From contig CAAFUL010000090.1 in NCBI GenBank assembly GCA_900766185.1, positions 26,004-90,003 on the forward strand: 64,000 bases of DNA. Reading direction: 5' to 3'. The position numbers and the translations under genes are program-made. Below the pieces are notes generated by a model that had not been told where the DNA came from, did not search any database, and saw only the letters and a program-made list of their open reading frames with translations. This stretch comes from an uncultured Johnsonella sp. Lineage in GTDB: Bacteria; Bacillota; Clostridia; Lachnospirales; Lachnospiraceae. Each line of letters begins with the position of its first letter. The first letter of the stretch is position 1. Positions 41,169 through 51,600 of the stretch are shown in pieces.

Positions 41169-42512
41169 ATGTTTGACAATATGAGTAAAAAAGAAGCACA
41201 GGATCATATACTTGAGCTTGTGAAGGAATACTGTGATAAATACCACAATATTCAAGGAGAGTACAAGCCGGGAGACAGAATATCTTATGCCGGCAGGGTG
41301 TATGACAGTGATGAAATGATAAATCTGGTAGACTCTTCTTTGGAGTTTTGGCTTACCGGAGGCAGGTATACCAGACAGTTTGAAAGAGAATTCGGAAAGT
41401 ACCTTGGGCTTAAGTATGTTTCGCTTGTAAACTCAGGCTCAAGTGCCAATCTTTGTGCATTTATGTCACTTACTTCACCGCTTCTGGGAGAAAGAAGGGT
41501 AAAAAGAGGAGATGAGGTTATAACCGTAGCCTGCGGATTTCCCACAACTGTAACACCGGCTATACTTTTCGGTGCGGTACCGGTATTTGTGGATGTGACC
41601 CTTCCTGAGTACAACATAGATGTAAGTATGCTTGAAAAGGCATTATCAAATAAGACTAAGGCAGTCATGGTTGCCCATACCTTGGGGAACCCCTTTGACC
41701 TTGGAGCGGTAAAGGATTTTTGTGATAAACATAATCTATGGCTTGTAGAGGATAATTGTGATGCACTTGGAAGTACCTATACCTATAAGGGTGAAGAAAA
41801 GTTTACAGGTACGGTAGGAGATATAGGAACTTCAAGTTTTTATCCTCCTCACCACATGACTATGGGAGAGGGCGGAGCGGTCTATACCTCCAATCCTTTA
41901 TTACATAAAATAATTCGTTCCGTAAGGGACTGGGGAAGGGACTGCTACTGTGAGTCCGGAAGAGATAATACCTGTGGGTGCAGACATTCGGCACAGTATG
42001 GAGAACTGCCTTTCGGATATGATCATAAGTATGTGTATTCACACTTCGGATATAATCTTAAAGTAACCGATATGCAGGCTGCTATAGGCTGTGCACAGCT
42101 TAAGAAATTCCCGAGTTTTGTAGAGAAAAGAAAGTATAACCATGCAAAGTTAAAAGACTTGCTTAAATGTGTGGAAGATAAGATAATATTACCAAAGCCT
42201 TGCAAGAATTCATCTCCAAGCTGGTTCGGCTTCCTTATTACCTGCCGAGAGGGCGTAGAAAGAGCCAAGGTGGTAGAGAGTATAGAAAAAGCCGGTATAC
42301 AGACCAGAATGCTTTTTGCAGGCAACCTGTTAAGGCATCCTTGCTTTGATGAAATGAGAAATAATAAGGAAGGCTACAGAGTAGTGGGAGAACTGCCGGT
42401 AACGGATAGAATTATGAAGGATACTTTTTGGGTAGGAGTATATCCGGGAATGACTGATGCAATGATCGAATATATGGCAGAGAGTATAATAAATGCATTG
42501 ACAAAACTGTAA
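41169..42512 (+). CDS. rfbH: CDP-4-keto-6-deoxy-D-glucose-3-dehydratase (E1)
   Basis: 447 residues. PMP- and [2Fe-2S]-dependent enzyme that removes the C3 hydroxyl of CDP-4-keto-6-deoxyglucose. The aminotransferase fold is intact, but the lysine that would bind PLP is His (SSFYPPHHMTMGEGG), the signature of this dehydratase. A cysteine cluster (CYCESGRDNTCGCRHS) supplies the iron-sulfur ligands. GRYTRQFEREFGKYLG and VNSGSSANLCAFM are also typical. AGGAG upstream. Its partner reductase (DdhD/AscD) is not in the window. Confidence 0.95.
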   Translation: MFDNMSKKEAQDHILELVKEYCDKYHNIQGEYKPGDRISYAGRVYDSDEMINLVDSSLEFWLTGGRYTRQFEREFGKYLGLKYVSLVNSGSSANLCAFMSLTSPLLGERRVKRGDEVITVACGFPTTVTPAILFGAVPVFVDVTLPEYNIDVSMLEKALSNKTKAVMVAHTLGNPFDLGAVKDFCDKHNLWLVEDNCDALGSTYTYKGEEKFTGTVGDIGTSSFYPPHHMTMGEGGAVYTSNPLLHKIIRSVRDWGRDCYCESGRDNTCGCRHSAQYGELPFGYDHKYVYSHFGYNLKVTDMQAAIGCAQLKKFPSFVEKRKYNHAKLKDLLKCVEDKIILPKPCKNSSPSWFGFLITCREGVERAKVVESIEKAGIQTRMLFAGNLLRHPCFDEMRNNKEGYRVVGELPVTDRIMKDTFWVGVYPGMTDAMIEYMAESIINALTKL

Positions 42513-42535
42513 CAACAACTGGAAAGCGTGGTTTT

Positions 42536-43378
42536 ATGGACAATTCATATGGGCTTTTAGAAGTTCAAAAAGCCAATTTAATATTACTGGAAGAGATTGA
42601 TAAAATATGCAGAAAACATAATATTTCATATATGCTTGATGCCGGCACCTTGCTGGGAGCTATAAGGCATGGCGGGTTTATACCGTGGGATGATGATGCG
42701 GATATAGCTATGAGAAGACAGGACTGGGAAGTTTTCAGGCGTGTTGCCAAGGCGGAATTAAGAGAGGATTTTACTTTGCTTACTCCGCAGGAGTTAAGCC
42801 AAAGCAATAAGTTCTATGACTTTACTCCAAGACTTATGTATAATAAAAGCAGAAGGAGAAAAGCGACCAAAGAAGATGAGTATTATGACGGTAAACTTAA
42901 TCATCTTTGGGTGGATATATTTATACTTGATAATCTTCCGAATGCAAAAATCAGCCAAAAGCTTGTACTGAGCTTGCAAAAGTTTATATATCTTTTGTCC
43001 ATGGGGCATAGATATAAGCTTGATTATAAGAAATACAGCTTATTTCAGAAGATATGTGTATTTATCATAAGTAATATAGGAAAACTTATACCTATGGAAA
43101 GTCTTTACAAGCTGCAAAATAATCTTTCGAAGTCTTTTAATAAAAAGAATGTAAAAAGGGTGTACTACAGTAACTATCAACCTGATTATATAGATATAAG
43201 TTTAGATAAAAGCTGTGTTGAAAAAAACACCTATATACAGTTTGAAGACAGTAAACTTTTAATACCTGAAGCCTATGATGAAATACTTAGAACCGTATAC
43301 GGTGATTATATGAAACTTCCTCCCAAGTCTCAAAGAGTGGCTACTCACGGAAGTCTTGATATAGAGGTATATCGCTGA
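42536..43378 (+). CDS. LicD-family phosphotransferase
   Basis: 280 residues. The N-terminal core LEEIDKICRKHNISYMLDAG followed by TLLGAIRHGGFIPWDDDADIAM is the LicD nucleotidyltransferase-fold signature, with the three aspartates that bind metal. LicD enzymes move phosphocholine or a related phospho-group from CDP-choline-type donors onto teichoic acid or glycans. It is 23 bases after rfbH, so the glycan made by this locus may carry such a group. The presence of choline-binding-type repeats in the proteins at 48.6 and 52 kb makes phosphocholine an attractive guess. Confidence 0.85.
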   Translation: MDNSYGLLEVQKANLILLEEIDKICRKHNISYMLDAGTLLGAIRHGGFIPWDDDADIAMRRQDWEVFRRVAKAELREDFTLLTPQELSQSNKFYDFTPRLMYNKSRRRKATKEDEYYDGKLNHLWVDIFILDNLPNAKISQKLVLSLQKFIYLLSMGHRYKLDYKKYSLFQKICVFIISNIGKLIPMESLYKLQNNLSKSFNKKNVKRVYYSNYQPDYIDISLDKSCVEKNTYIQFEDSKLLIPEAYDEILRTVYGDYMKLPPKSQRVATHGSLDIEVYR

Positions 43379-43474
43379 TGTGATTAAAATATTGCAATCT
43401 TTATTGTGCAATATATCATTGATAAAAGAAATATTAAAAAGTAAAGTGGCTTATGCTTTTAACGGAGGTCTGTT

Positions 43475-43696
43475 ATGGAACTTTATGAGGCACTGTCCAC
43501 AAGGATAATTATACTTTGCAACAAAGAAGATTTAAGTTTGTATAAACTTTCAAAGTTGACCGGAATACCGAGAACTACACTTAAGGACATAGTTAGTTGT
43601 AAGATCAAGAATACCTGTATGAATAAAGTTGAAAAGATTTCGAGGGCTTTTAATTTAAGCCTGAGAGATTTTTTCGACTCGGATATCTTTGATTAG
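43475..43696 (+). CDS. Small XRE-family HTH regulator
   Basis: 73 residues, essentially one Cro/CI-type helix-turn-helix: LSLYKLSKLTGIPRTTLKDIVSCKIKNTCMNKVEKISRAFNLSLRDFF. Cytosolic DNA-binding protein with unknown target. AACGGAGG precedes the ATG. About 100 bases after licD, same direction. The 290 bases after it are AT-rich and show no gene. Confidence 0.85.
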   Translation: MELYEALSTRIIILCNKEDLSLYKLSKLTGIPRTTLKDIVSCKIKNTCMNKVEKISRAFNLSLRDFFDSDIFD

Positions 43697-43987
43697 TATA
43701 TTTAGATTACATCTCTGTTTTTCTGATAGCTTTTGGCTGTTCAAGAGCAAAATACTTTTGCTCGGGTATATCTTTATTTCAACATCAAATAAATCATAAA
43801 CTGCTTACTTTTTAATATTTCACTATATCTTACAAAGACTGTAGAACTTGACTTTTTGTTTTTTTCTATCTTACATATATGTAAAGATTTCAACATTTGT
43901 AATAAAGTACTGTAAAAATATTGAGAATTGAATTATAATGGTTGGGCAGGCGATATTTGCCCGATTAATCTGATTAGGAGAGGTATG

Positions 43988-44563
43988 ATGAAAAAGAGTA
44001 TTAAGAACATAGTAACATGGGGATTTGTCATCAGTCTTTTAATGTTACTTAATGCATGCGGTGAAAGAAAAATAGTCGCTCCTGAGGGCGAAGAACCTTA
44101 TACGGAGATAAGGAATGATATACAGATTGACTGGAAACAGGTGGGCTATGACTTTGAACTTGCTATAGACGGTGATTATCCTGAAATCAGCAGTTACACT
44201 GATTTTGAGGTTATTGAAGATAAAAAGACCATAAGACTTATATGGCCTCTTAAAAACACAGCTACACAACTTGATGCAATGAATAACGGTGCAGGCTATA
44301 TAAAGATGTTCAATGATGTGGTTGCTACACAGGATTTTTCAATAGCAAAGTCAAGCGAACACTATTATGGAGGACTTTGGGACAAGTATACACTGCAACT
44401 TGAAATATTTAAGGAAGAAGACCTGTTATTCCCTCAAAAATACTATGTGAATCAGGAAATGGATCCAGGCTCCAATGATCCGGTACTTCCGCAGATCGTA
44501 AGTGACACTGATGAAACAGCAGGAATAGATTCTACTATAGAAACTATACCGCAGTCTGAATAA
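43988..44563 (+). CDS. Lipoprotein of unknown function
   Basis: 191 residues. AGGAG at 43976-43980 supports ATG 43988 (43985 is equally in frame). Signal peptide KKSIKNIVTWGFVISLLMLL ends in the lipobox LLNAC. The mature part starts with GERKIVAPEGEEPYTE and contains a beta-rich domain (IQIDWKQVGYDFELAIDGDYPEISSYTDFEV) and ends in an acidic Pro/Ser/Thr-rich tail. No family recognised. Paired, 36 bases apart, with the secreted metallo-beta-lactamase-fold gene downstream. Confidence 0.68.
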   Translation: MKKSIKNIVTWGFVISLLMLLNACGERKIVAPEGEEPYTEIRNDIQIDWKQVGYDFELAIDGDYPEISSYTDFEVIEDKKTIRLIWPLKNTATQLDAMNNGAGYIKMFNDVVATQDFSIAKSSEHYYGGLWDKYTLQLEIFKEEDLLFPQKYYVNQEMDPGSNDPVLPQIVSDTDETAGIDSTIETIPQSE

Positions 44564-44599
44564 AGGGCTTTATTTACTATATTAGAGTTAGGAGAATTT

Positions 44600-45535
44600 A
44601 TGAAGAATTTAAGAAAAATAACGGCGATAATATTATGTATAGTTTTAAGCAGTTTTGCTTTTGTGAATGCAGATGCCAAGATAAGACCTCAGGCAAATGC
44701 GGCAGGACCCGGAACATCAATATTACAAGGGCAGGAGATACTTATGCTTGCCAACCAAAGTGACAGTCAGATGATGAGCTATATAATAACTACAAAGAAT
44801 AAGGAATTAATAGTTGTTGACGGCGGTCTTGATCTTGATGCCGAGCACTTAAGGCAGGCTATAATTGCAAGAGGCGGTAAGGTATCGGCTTGGTTTATAT
44901 CACATCCGCACAGCGACCATGTAGGTGCATTGGTAAAGCTTATAAATGACGGACTTCAAGAGATAAGTATAGATGCGGTTTATTATAATTTTGCAGATGA
45001 TAACTGGTATAAGAGAAATGAGGCTTACAGAGCGGACATGGTATTAAAGGCAAAAGAGGCCTTCAATAAGCTCGGGGCTGAGAAGTTGCATGGAAATATA
45101 AAAACAGGTGATCTTATACAGGTAGATGATGTTAAGATACATGTCTTAAATGATCCTTATTTATTTACAGTAAATGCTATAAATAACTCTTCTGTAGCAC
45201 TCAGAATGGAAATAGGTTCAAAGAGAGTAATCTTTTTAGGAGATATGGGGCCTGAAGCGGGTGCTGCACTCTTAAAGGATGTGGGAGCTGACGGACTGAA
45301 GGCTGATATAGTACAGATGGCACATCATGGACAGTATGGTGTGGAAAAAGATGTATACGAGGCTATACGCCCGAGCATCTGTATGTGGAACTCTCCGGCA
45401 TGGCTTTATGATAATGATAACGGCGGCGGAATAGGAAGCGGCAAATGGTTTACTTTACAGGTAAGAGCATGGATGGATGAGCTTGGTGTTACAAAGCATT
45501 TTGTTATAAAGGACGGAGATCAGTTGATAAAGTAA
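44600..45535 (+). CDS. Secreted metallo-beta-lactamase-fold hydrolase
   Basis: 311 residues. A signal peptide (MKNLRKITAIILCIVLSSF to about ADA) precedes an MBL-fold domain: FISHPHSDHVGAL holds the H-x-H-x-D-H metal motif near residue 103, FLGDMGPEAGAALL the bridging Asp, and MAHHGQYGV the last His. The domain looks most like the ComEC C-terminal type, usually associated with DNA or phosphoester cleavage. The substrate outside the cell is unknown. Preceded by AGGAG. Confidence 0.82.
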   Translation: MKNLRKITAIILCIVLSSFAFVNADAKIRPQANAAGPGTSILQGQEILMLANQSDSQMMSYIITTKNKELIVVDGGLDLDAEHLRQAIIARGGKVSAWFISHPHSDHVGALVKLINDGLQEISIDAVYYNFADDNWYKRNEAYRADMVLKAKEAFNKLGAEKLHGNIKTGDLIQVDDVKIHVLNDPYLFTVNAINNSSVALRMEIGSKRVIFLGDMGPEAGAALLKDVGADGLKADIVQMAHHGQYGVEKDVYEAIRPSICMWNSPAWLYDNDNGGGIGSGKWFTLQVRAWMDELGVTKHFVIKDGDQLIK

Positions 45536-45601
45536 TTTAAACATAGAGACTGATGGAAATACAGTTAAATGACTTTAAGATAAATATGCCATTAAAATGA
45601 T

Positions 45602-45662
45602 AAGGGACTATTGCATTTTAAGATTTGTGTACAATCTCTATTTTGCAACAGCCCCTTTTTAT
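45602..45662 (+). terminator. Terminator-like hairpin after the MBL gene
   Basis: AAGGG with TTGCA (45602-45615) pairs with TGCAA and CCCTT (45644-45656), followed by TTTTT. The right arm AGCCCCTTTTT resembles the end of the terminator near 4168-4204. Confidence 0.5.
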
Positions 45663-45696
45663 GTAAAATATTATTAAATGTCGTTTAAAGGGAGGA

Positions 45697-45788
45697 GAGC
45701 CGGCAACTCGTGTTACCGGCTCAAGTATTATGAAAAAAATCTTGTAAGCTATTGTCTAAATAAGAGTTTTTCGAACTAGCTCTTATTT
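45697..45788. other. Two further hairpins in the MBL-nudC gap
   Basis: GAGCCGG (45697-45703) pairs with CCGGCTC (45716-45722), and AAATAAGAG (45758-45766) pairs with CTCTTATTT (45780-45788). Either could end transcription on one strand. The remaining ~100 bases before nudC show nothing else. Confidence 0.45.
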
Positions 45789-45890
45789 ATGAGTAAAGTA
45801 TATCCAACAAATTTGTCAATAGTTTGTGCTTTGTGTAAAAGGTTTTTGAATTGAATATGAATAATATATGAATGAAAAGAAGGAGTTACT

Positions 45891-46760
45891 ATGTTACATG
45901 AGATACAACCAAGGGTCTATCATCCCGAGTATATAGATAAAAAGGCAAGATTATCAGATTATGCGCTGTGCTATAGGGGTAATGCTATTTTATTTATAAA
46001 AAATAAGAAAAGCGGATTTTTAAGAATTCCGTCTTATAGGGATCTGAAAAATGATTTTCCCGATACTTATAAAGATATTTATAAATCATCAATATACCTG
46101 TGTGCTGTAGATAAGGAGAATTTTTTTATTTTAAACAACGATGAGTTTTCTTTTGGATACGAAGACGGGGAAGAAAGTTATGGGTTTGAGGAGTCTATTT
46201 CATTTAGGACTTTCAGCCCCTCCTATATGGCTTTTGTAGGAGTTACCGGAAACCATGTGTATAAATGGCTTAGATCAAGAGTTTATTGCGGTTGTTGCGG
46301 AACTAAGAATAAGTTATCAGGGCGTGAAAGAGCTATGGTATGTCCTAATTGCAAAAATATTGAATACCCTAAGATATCTCCGGCTATAATAGTTGCGGTA
46401 AGAGATAAGGACAAATTACTTCTGGTAAAGCCGATAAACAGTACTTATAAATTCTATGCCTTGGTGGCAGGTTTTATAGAAGTCGGTGAGACGGCGGAAG
46501 ATGCTGTAAGAAGAGAGTGTATGGAAGAAGTAGGTATAAAAATAAAGAATATACTTCCTTACAAATCGCAACCATGGGGTTTTTCAGGAAGCCTTATGTT
46601 GGGGTTTACAGCAGATTTGGACGGAAGCGGTGAGCTTAAACTTCAAAAGGAAGAAATAGGCGAAGCGGCTTGGTTTGAAAGAAGCAATGTGCCTGTGCCT
46701 CCGGGTGATATAAGTGTGGGTCAGGAAATGATAAGAAGTTTCAAAGAAGGGCTTATATAG
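45891..46760 (+). CDS. nudC: NADH pyrophosphatase (Nudix)
   Basis: 289-residue Nudix hydrolase that splits NADH to NMNH and AMP and, in other bacteria, removes NAD caps from RNA. A four-cysteine zinc ribbon (YCGCCGTKN and CPNCKN) is near residues 131-157. The Nudix box GFIEVGETAEDAVRRECMEE fits G-x5-E-x7-REUxEExGU, and SQPWGFSGSLMLGF, 15 residues later, is the NudC-specific SQPWPFPxS motif with Pro to Gly change. AAGGAG upstream of the ATG. Stands alone. Confidence 0.93.
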   Translation: MLHEIQPRVYHPEYIDKKARLSDYALCYRGNAILFIKNKKSGFLRIPSYRDLKNDFPDTYKDIYKSSIYLCAVDKENFFILNNDEFSFGYEDGEESYGFEESISFRTFSPSYMAFVGVTGNHVYKWLRSRVYCGCCGTKNKLSGRERAMVCPNCKNIEYPKISPAIIVAVRDKDKLLLVKPINSTYKFYALVAGFIEVGETAEDAVRRECMEEVGIKIKNILPYKSQPWGFSGSLMLGFTADLDGSGELKLQKEEIGEAAWFERSNVPVPPGDISVGQEMIRSFKEGLI

Positions 46761-46840
46761 CAGCACTGCATTGTTTTTTAAATAAGTACAATAAATAACT
46801 TGCCGCTACATCAAAATCTTTGATGCAGTAAGCAGCGGTG

Positions 46841-46964
46841 TAATGTATCATTGATATTTAATTAATATCTGTAACAGTAGAGCAAATCTCGATTTCCTTT
46901 ATTATGTATTTGTTACAATCTATTAACGAAAGTAACAACAAGGTCGGATATCAACGATACATTA
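46841..46964 (-). repeat. Palindromic repeat, family 4, second copy
   Basis: 124 bp with ends TAATGTATCATTGATAT and ATATCAACGATACATTA (near-perfect 17-bp terminal inverted repeat). It is the inverse-orientation copy of 4262-4378. A short GC-rich hairpin (CCGCT / AGCGG with ATCAAA / TTTGAT) abuts it at 46804-46838. The rest of 46761-47068 is AT-rich and holds nothing else. Confidence 0.78.
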
Positions 46965-47068
46965 GTTTGATTAACTTATATCGTAAGTAATTTTAAAGGT
47001 GTAATAAAATTAAAAAAGTGGTAGAATAGACTTAATTAGATTTTGCTAGAATAAATAAGGAGAGATAT

Positions 47069-48277
47069 ATGAAACACGCTAGATTTTTCAAACAGGGTGT
47101 TATAGGTAGTGCGTTGCCTTTTTTTAGGTTAATGTACATATATGCGTTGCTCATATGTGCGTTTTTTTTGTTGTCTAAAACAACGGCTTATGCAGCCACA
47201 GGATTTAGAGTTACATTTACCGCTCATATGTATGGAAAGGGTTATACCGACTGGGTATCCGATGATACTAATTTATCTCAGGAAGGTTCATATCCTACAG
47301 GACTTAAGGCTATAGTATACAATCTTCCCAAGGGAGTAAAAGGTTCGGTAAGATATCAGGCTTCCTATGACGGAAGTACATGGTCAAACTGGGCTGTGGA
47401 CGGTGAACTTATGGGAGATATTGCTTCCAATAAGAAGTTTAAAGCTCTAAAGCTTGAGCTTCAGGGAGATATAACGGCAACCTATGATGTTTATTTTAAG
47501 ATTTTATCCAAGGGCGAATGGAGCAAGTGGTATAAGGACGGAGAGGCGGCTGTTGCTGCCGATTATATAGACGGTATCAACTTATCTGTAAGAGCCAAAG
47601 GAAAGCCCGAGCCGGGAGAAAAGATGGACCTAAGTGATGTCGATGTATCAGGTATAGATCCATCAAAACCTATGGTAGCACTTACCTTTGATGACGGCCC
47701 CAATGCGGAGGCTACAAACAGAATTCTTGATTCTTTGGAAGCTGTAGGCGGTAAAGCTACATTTTTCGTGGTGGGTACAAGGGTTACAGGCAAGAATTTG
47801 GAGGCGCTTAAGAGGGCGGCGTCAAGCGGTATGGAGATAGGTAATCATACCTATGCCCATGCCTACCTTACAAAGCAAACCAAGGAAGAAAGACTTCAGG
47901 CTATGAAGAAAGTTAATGATATTGTTTTTGAGAACACAGGACAAAAGGTCAGAAATTTCAGACCGCCGGGTGGACTGTATAATGATGAGATCTTAGGCGA
48001 AATAGAGTCCTTTGATATGGCAGTTGCTTTGTGGGCTATAGATACGCTGGATTGGAAGCATAAAAACCCCGAAAAGACCACCACCAGTATTTTGGACAGT
48101 GTTAAGGACGGAGATATAGTTCTTATGCATGACTTGTTTGTACCTACAGCTACAGCAGCGGAAAAGGTTATACCGGAGCTTCACAAAAGAGGATTTCAAC
48201 TTGTAACGGTGTCTCAGCTTGCAAAACTTAGGGGCGGACTGGAGACCGGAAAGGTGTATTCTTCTTTTAGGAAGTAG
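47069..48277 (+). CDS. Secreted polysaccharide deacetylase with ChW-like repeats
   Basis: 402 residues. After a signal/anchor segment (LMYIYALLICAFFLLSKTTAYA) come two ChW-like modules (residues ~35-170) with GYTDWVSDDTNL, YDGSTWSNWAVDGELMGD and KGEWSKWYKDGE, which bind surface structures in clostridia. The NodB deacetylase domain (~200-390) has TFDDGPNAEATNRIL (catalytic and metal Asp pair), GNHTYAHAYL (metal His pair), NFRPPGGLYN and DTLDWKHKN. It should deacetylate N-acetylated sugars of peptidoglycan or surface glycan. AAGGAGAG upstream. Confidence 0.9.
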   Translation: MKHARFFKQGVIGSALPFFRLMYIYALLICAFFLLSKTTAYAATGFRVTFTAHMYGKGYTDWVSDDTNLSQEGSYPTGLKAIVYNLPKGVKGSVRYQASYDGSTWSNWAVDGELMGDIASNKKFKALKLELQGDITATYDVYFKILSKGEWSKWYKDGEAAVAADYIDGINLSVRAKGKPEPGEKMDLSDVDVSGIDPSKPMVALTFDDGPNAEATNRILDSLEAVGGKATFFVVGTRVTGKNLEALKRAASSGMEIGNHTYAHAYLTKQTKEERLQAMKKVNDIVFENTGQKVRNFRPPGGLYNDEILGEIESFDMAVALWAIDTLDWKHKNPEKTTTSILDSVKDGDIVLMHDLFVPTATAAEKVIPELHKRGFQLVTVSQLAKLRGGLETGKVYSSFRK

Positions 48278-48284
48278 GACAGCG

Positions 48285-48369
48285 CCGACATTCGTATTCA
48301 TTTGACTTATGTAGCAGTTAAACATTTTTAGTTTTTTGACGAAGATGAATTACCCTGTAAAACTGTAAT
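48285..48369 (-). repeat. Family 1 repeat remnant, copy E
   Basis: Decayed half-copy in inverted orientation. GTTAAACATTTTTAG followed by TTTTTTGACGAAGATGAAT and CTGTAA-AACTGTAAT matches the left half of copy B read on the other strand; the second stem is missing. Confidence 0.65.
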
Positions 48370-48410
48370 ACTTAAAATGTGTTATAGTAGAATGTGTGTA
48401 AATAATCATA

Positions 48411-48445
48411 AAAAGCGTTGCGGGCTTTGCCGGCAGCGCTTTTTT
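48411..48445 (+). terminator. Intrinsic terminator after the deacetylase
   Basis: AAAAGCGTTGC (48411-48421) pairs with GCAGCGCTTTT (48433-48443) with one mismatch and runs into TTTTTT. Confidence 0.82.
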
Positions 48446-48491
48446 AATACCTCTGTTCTGTCTGCACTGACTTTAGTACATATATACTGTA

Positions 48492-48520
48492 TTGACAGAG
48501 GTTTTCATAAACATTAAAAT
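48492..48520 (+). promoter_or_regulatory. Promoter of the 1059-residue surface protein gene
   Basis: TTGACA (48492-48497), a 17-base spacer, then TAAAAT (48515-48520), near consensus. It leaves a leader of about 120 nt, with short GTTAG/CTAAC-type inverted repeats, before the ATG at 48645. Confidence 0.65.
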
Positions 48521-48644
48521 CTAAAGGTTAAGTTAATTAGGTAATGCTAACTGCACACAGGAGTTAGGAGAGGCTAACTTGTTGTTTTTGCATAAAGTAG
48601 TCTTTTTCTGTAAATTATTATATTTTTCAGGAGGTTTTTTACAG

Positions 48645-51600
48645 ATGAAAAAGTCAGTACATAAGACTTTTATATATATGCTTGCATTTAGTATGATATT
48701 TTCAAATGCGGCATATGTAAGTTATGCCGATACAGTGACTTTTGGCGGCTCATGGAAGCTTGAAAACGAGCACTGGAGATATTACGGCAGTGATAATAAA
48801 GCAAAGAGTGGTTGGATAAAAGACAAAGATAACTGGTACTATCTTGATAAAGAAAGTAAAGATATGAAAACCGGATGGTTTCAGGATGAGAACGGTGCAT
48901 GGTACTTTTTAAGTACGGAGAACGGTGCGAATAGCGGAAAGATGCTTAGCGGCTGGCAGTGGATAGACGGTAAGGCATACTTTTTCAACAATACTGACAA
49001 TAAAGCTGCAGGGCAAATGCTTTTTGCAACTGTTACCCCTGACGGTTATAGATTAAATTCGGACGGTCAATGGATAGATGACAATGGAAATGCAATAATA
49101 GACAATACCAAAGGTCTTTCATCAAAAGCAAAGCCTGATGTAAAAGTTACAAGCAGGGGCTCAGGTAGAGGTTCATCAAGAGGCAAAACTTCAGGCGGCG
49201 GCACAGGTGGAGGTTCATCAAGTGGAGGAAGCTCAGGAGGCGACTCAGGTGTAGAAAACTCAGGCGGCGGTACATTAAGTAGTGACTCTTTAAACAAGGG
49301 TCTGCCCAATACACTTACAGAGCAAGGTGGCAATAATAAAACGGAAGAAGAAAAAAAGATAGGTGATGGTAGCAGCAAGGAAGCCGATAACCAAAGTCAT
49401 AGTACAGAAAGTCATGATGATAAAAGTCAGGAAAATAAGGCAAGCAAAAGTAATGCCGATACTGATAATGGAAATACTCAAAAAGAGTCTGATAAGAAAG
49501 AACAGGAAGAACATCCCGTAATAGTTTCATATATAGCCTTGGCTGATATAAATGTAAAATTTGTGGATGAAAACCCGTCTTCTTATATAGATGTCTTACC
49601 AAAGTCGGTTACCTACAGACTAAGTAACGGCAAGAAGGTGGCGCTTAAGATAATTAATTGGAGCTTTGATGGAGTAGTTGCACAGGATGCAAGCTTAATT
49701 GCAAGACCTACAGTACTTTTAGACTCTTCCAGAGAGTATCTTAGGGCATCATTGGAAACTGTTGATGTAAGTTTAAGAGTGAATTTTAAAAAGCCTGATG
49801 ATAATAAGGGAAATAATGACAATGGAGAGTCGAAAAAAGATCCAAATAAGCCGGATCAGAGTGCCACATTGACCGGATATGAGCCTTTTGAAGATATTAC
49901 ACTTGATTATAAGGATAAACTCAGCTCTTCCTATAAGGATAAACTTCCTAAAAAGGTTGTGTATAAATTAAGTGATAATTCAAAGATAGAGCTTAATATA
50001 GACAGTTGGAGTTTCGAGCAGACCCCGAATGAAGGACTTTCTACAAGAGCCAGAGCGATCATACTTAATATACCGGCGGAGTACAATAACTGGGCGGAGG
50101 ATATAGAGGCGATGCCGGCTTATATTAATGTAAAGTTTAAGGAGGTACAGGTTAGCGGTGAGGAAGTAAAACTTACATGGGATCATGAAGGAGTTAAAAG
50201 GTACGGAAGTATGGAGTACAGCTACAGGTATGATGAAAAACCTGTAATAAGCATGGAAAACTACACAAAAGACGGTAGTGATATAAAGGTGACGGCATAT
50301 TTGATACCTAATAAAACCCTTACTGTGGGAGAGGGACTAAGTTATGATGCTCAGAGTAAGAAATTTAGCATAGATACGGACACCATACTTGCAGACGGAT
50401 TTAGAGACAGCGTAAGGGTTGAGGTGAAAGTGGGCGAAAAGACTTTCCCTGTTTATATAAAATACAGCACTGATAAAAAAGCAAAGTTTGAAGGCTCTTA
50501 TTCAGATGAGCGTATTGAATACAGTTCAGTTTCAAGAAAAAAAGATACCCTAAAAGAAATAACATTTACCAATGTGGATCCGAGTGAGTATGCGAATATA
50601 AAGTTTACAACAGCTTCAGGTGAAGACTTATCGGATTCGGTAAAACTTATAGAGGATGAGGGGAAGCTTAAAATTAAATTCATAGTGAACAAGTTAAAAC
50701 CTTATACGCTGTCCAATGTCTACAAGCAGGAATTTGTAAGTGTTGTTATGAAGTTAAGGGGACTTAAAACTGCCAATATAAAACTGACATTTGCTGCAAG
50801 ACCCTCATTGAAACTTGACAAAGATAATGGTTATTATGCCAAACTAGATCCGGTTCTTACATTAAGAAACTTTGATGAGGTAGATGAGAATAACTTAAAG
50901 CTATATTATTATGTGGGAACGAAAGCAGAAGGCAATGCTACCGAACTTGTAAAAAACTCTGATTATCATTTTGATAGCACAAAAAAACAAATTACTATAA
51001 ACAGTTTAAGCTTGCTTAAAAGCAGTTTGCTTGCAGTTGACAAGGACTATGTGCTTAAAGTTGTGCATGAAGATGATGAGGCAAGCATAGGTATAAAGTA
51101 TAAAAAAGATAAAAAACTTACTGTGGCGGAGTCAAAAAAGACAAATCCTTATGCCAAGGCTGTGCTAAGGTTTAGCGGAGTTGACTCCTCGGACATAATT
51201 AATAACACAACTGTAGGTATATATCACAAAACAAAAAAGATAGCAGGGACAAAGGCTATTACCACAGGTGCTTCGGCAACCGACTTTAGGGTGGAAATAC
51301 CTTACACTCAGGTTAAGGAATTTATTGTCAATAATAAGCTTATGCTGACTCTTAAAATAGAAGGCATAGACGATTTAGACTTTGAAGTGGAGTACGCCGA
51401 TATAGACGATGTGGGCGTGGCTGTACCTTTAGAGATCATTAAAGATAAGCATGATGAAGATTTTAAGAACAAACAGGACGGTCTGACTGTATTTTATAAA
51501 GGCGGAGCAGTGTACCTTACATCCAAGGCAAGGTCCATAAAAGAAGCCGAGTGGAAGTCTATGGGAGTCAATATAAGGAAAAAAGGTGCTGCAGATGAGG

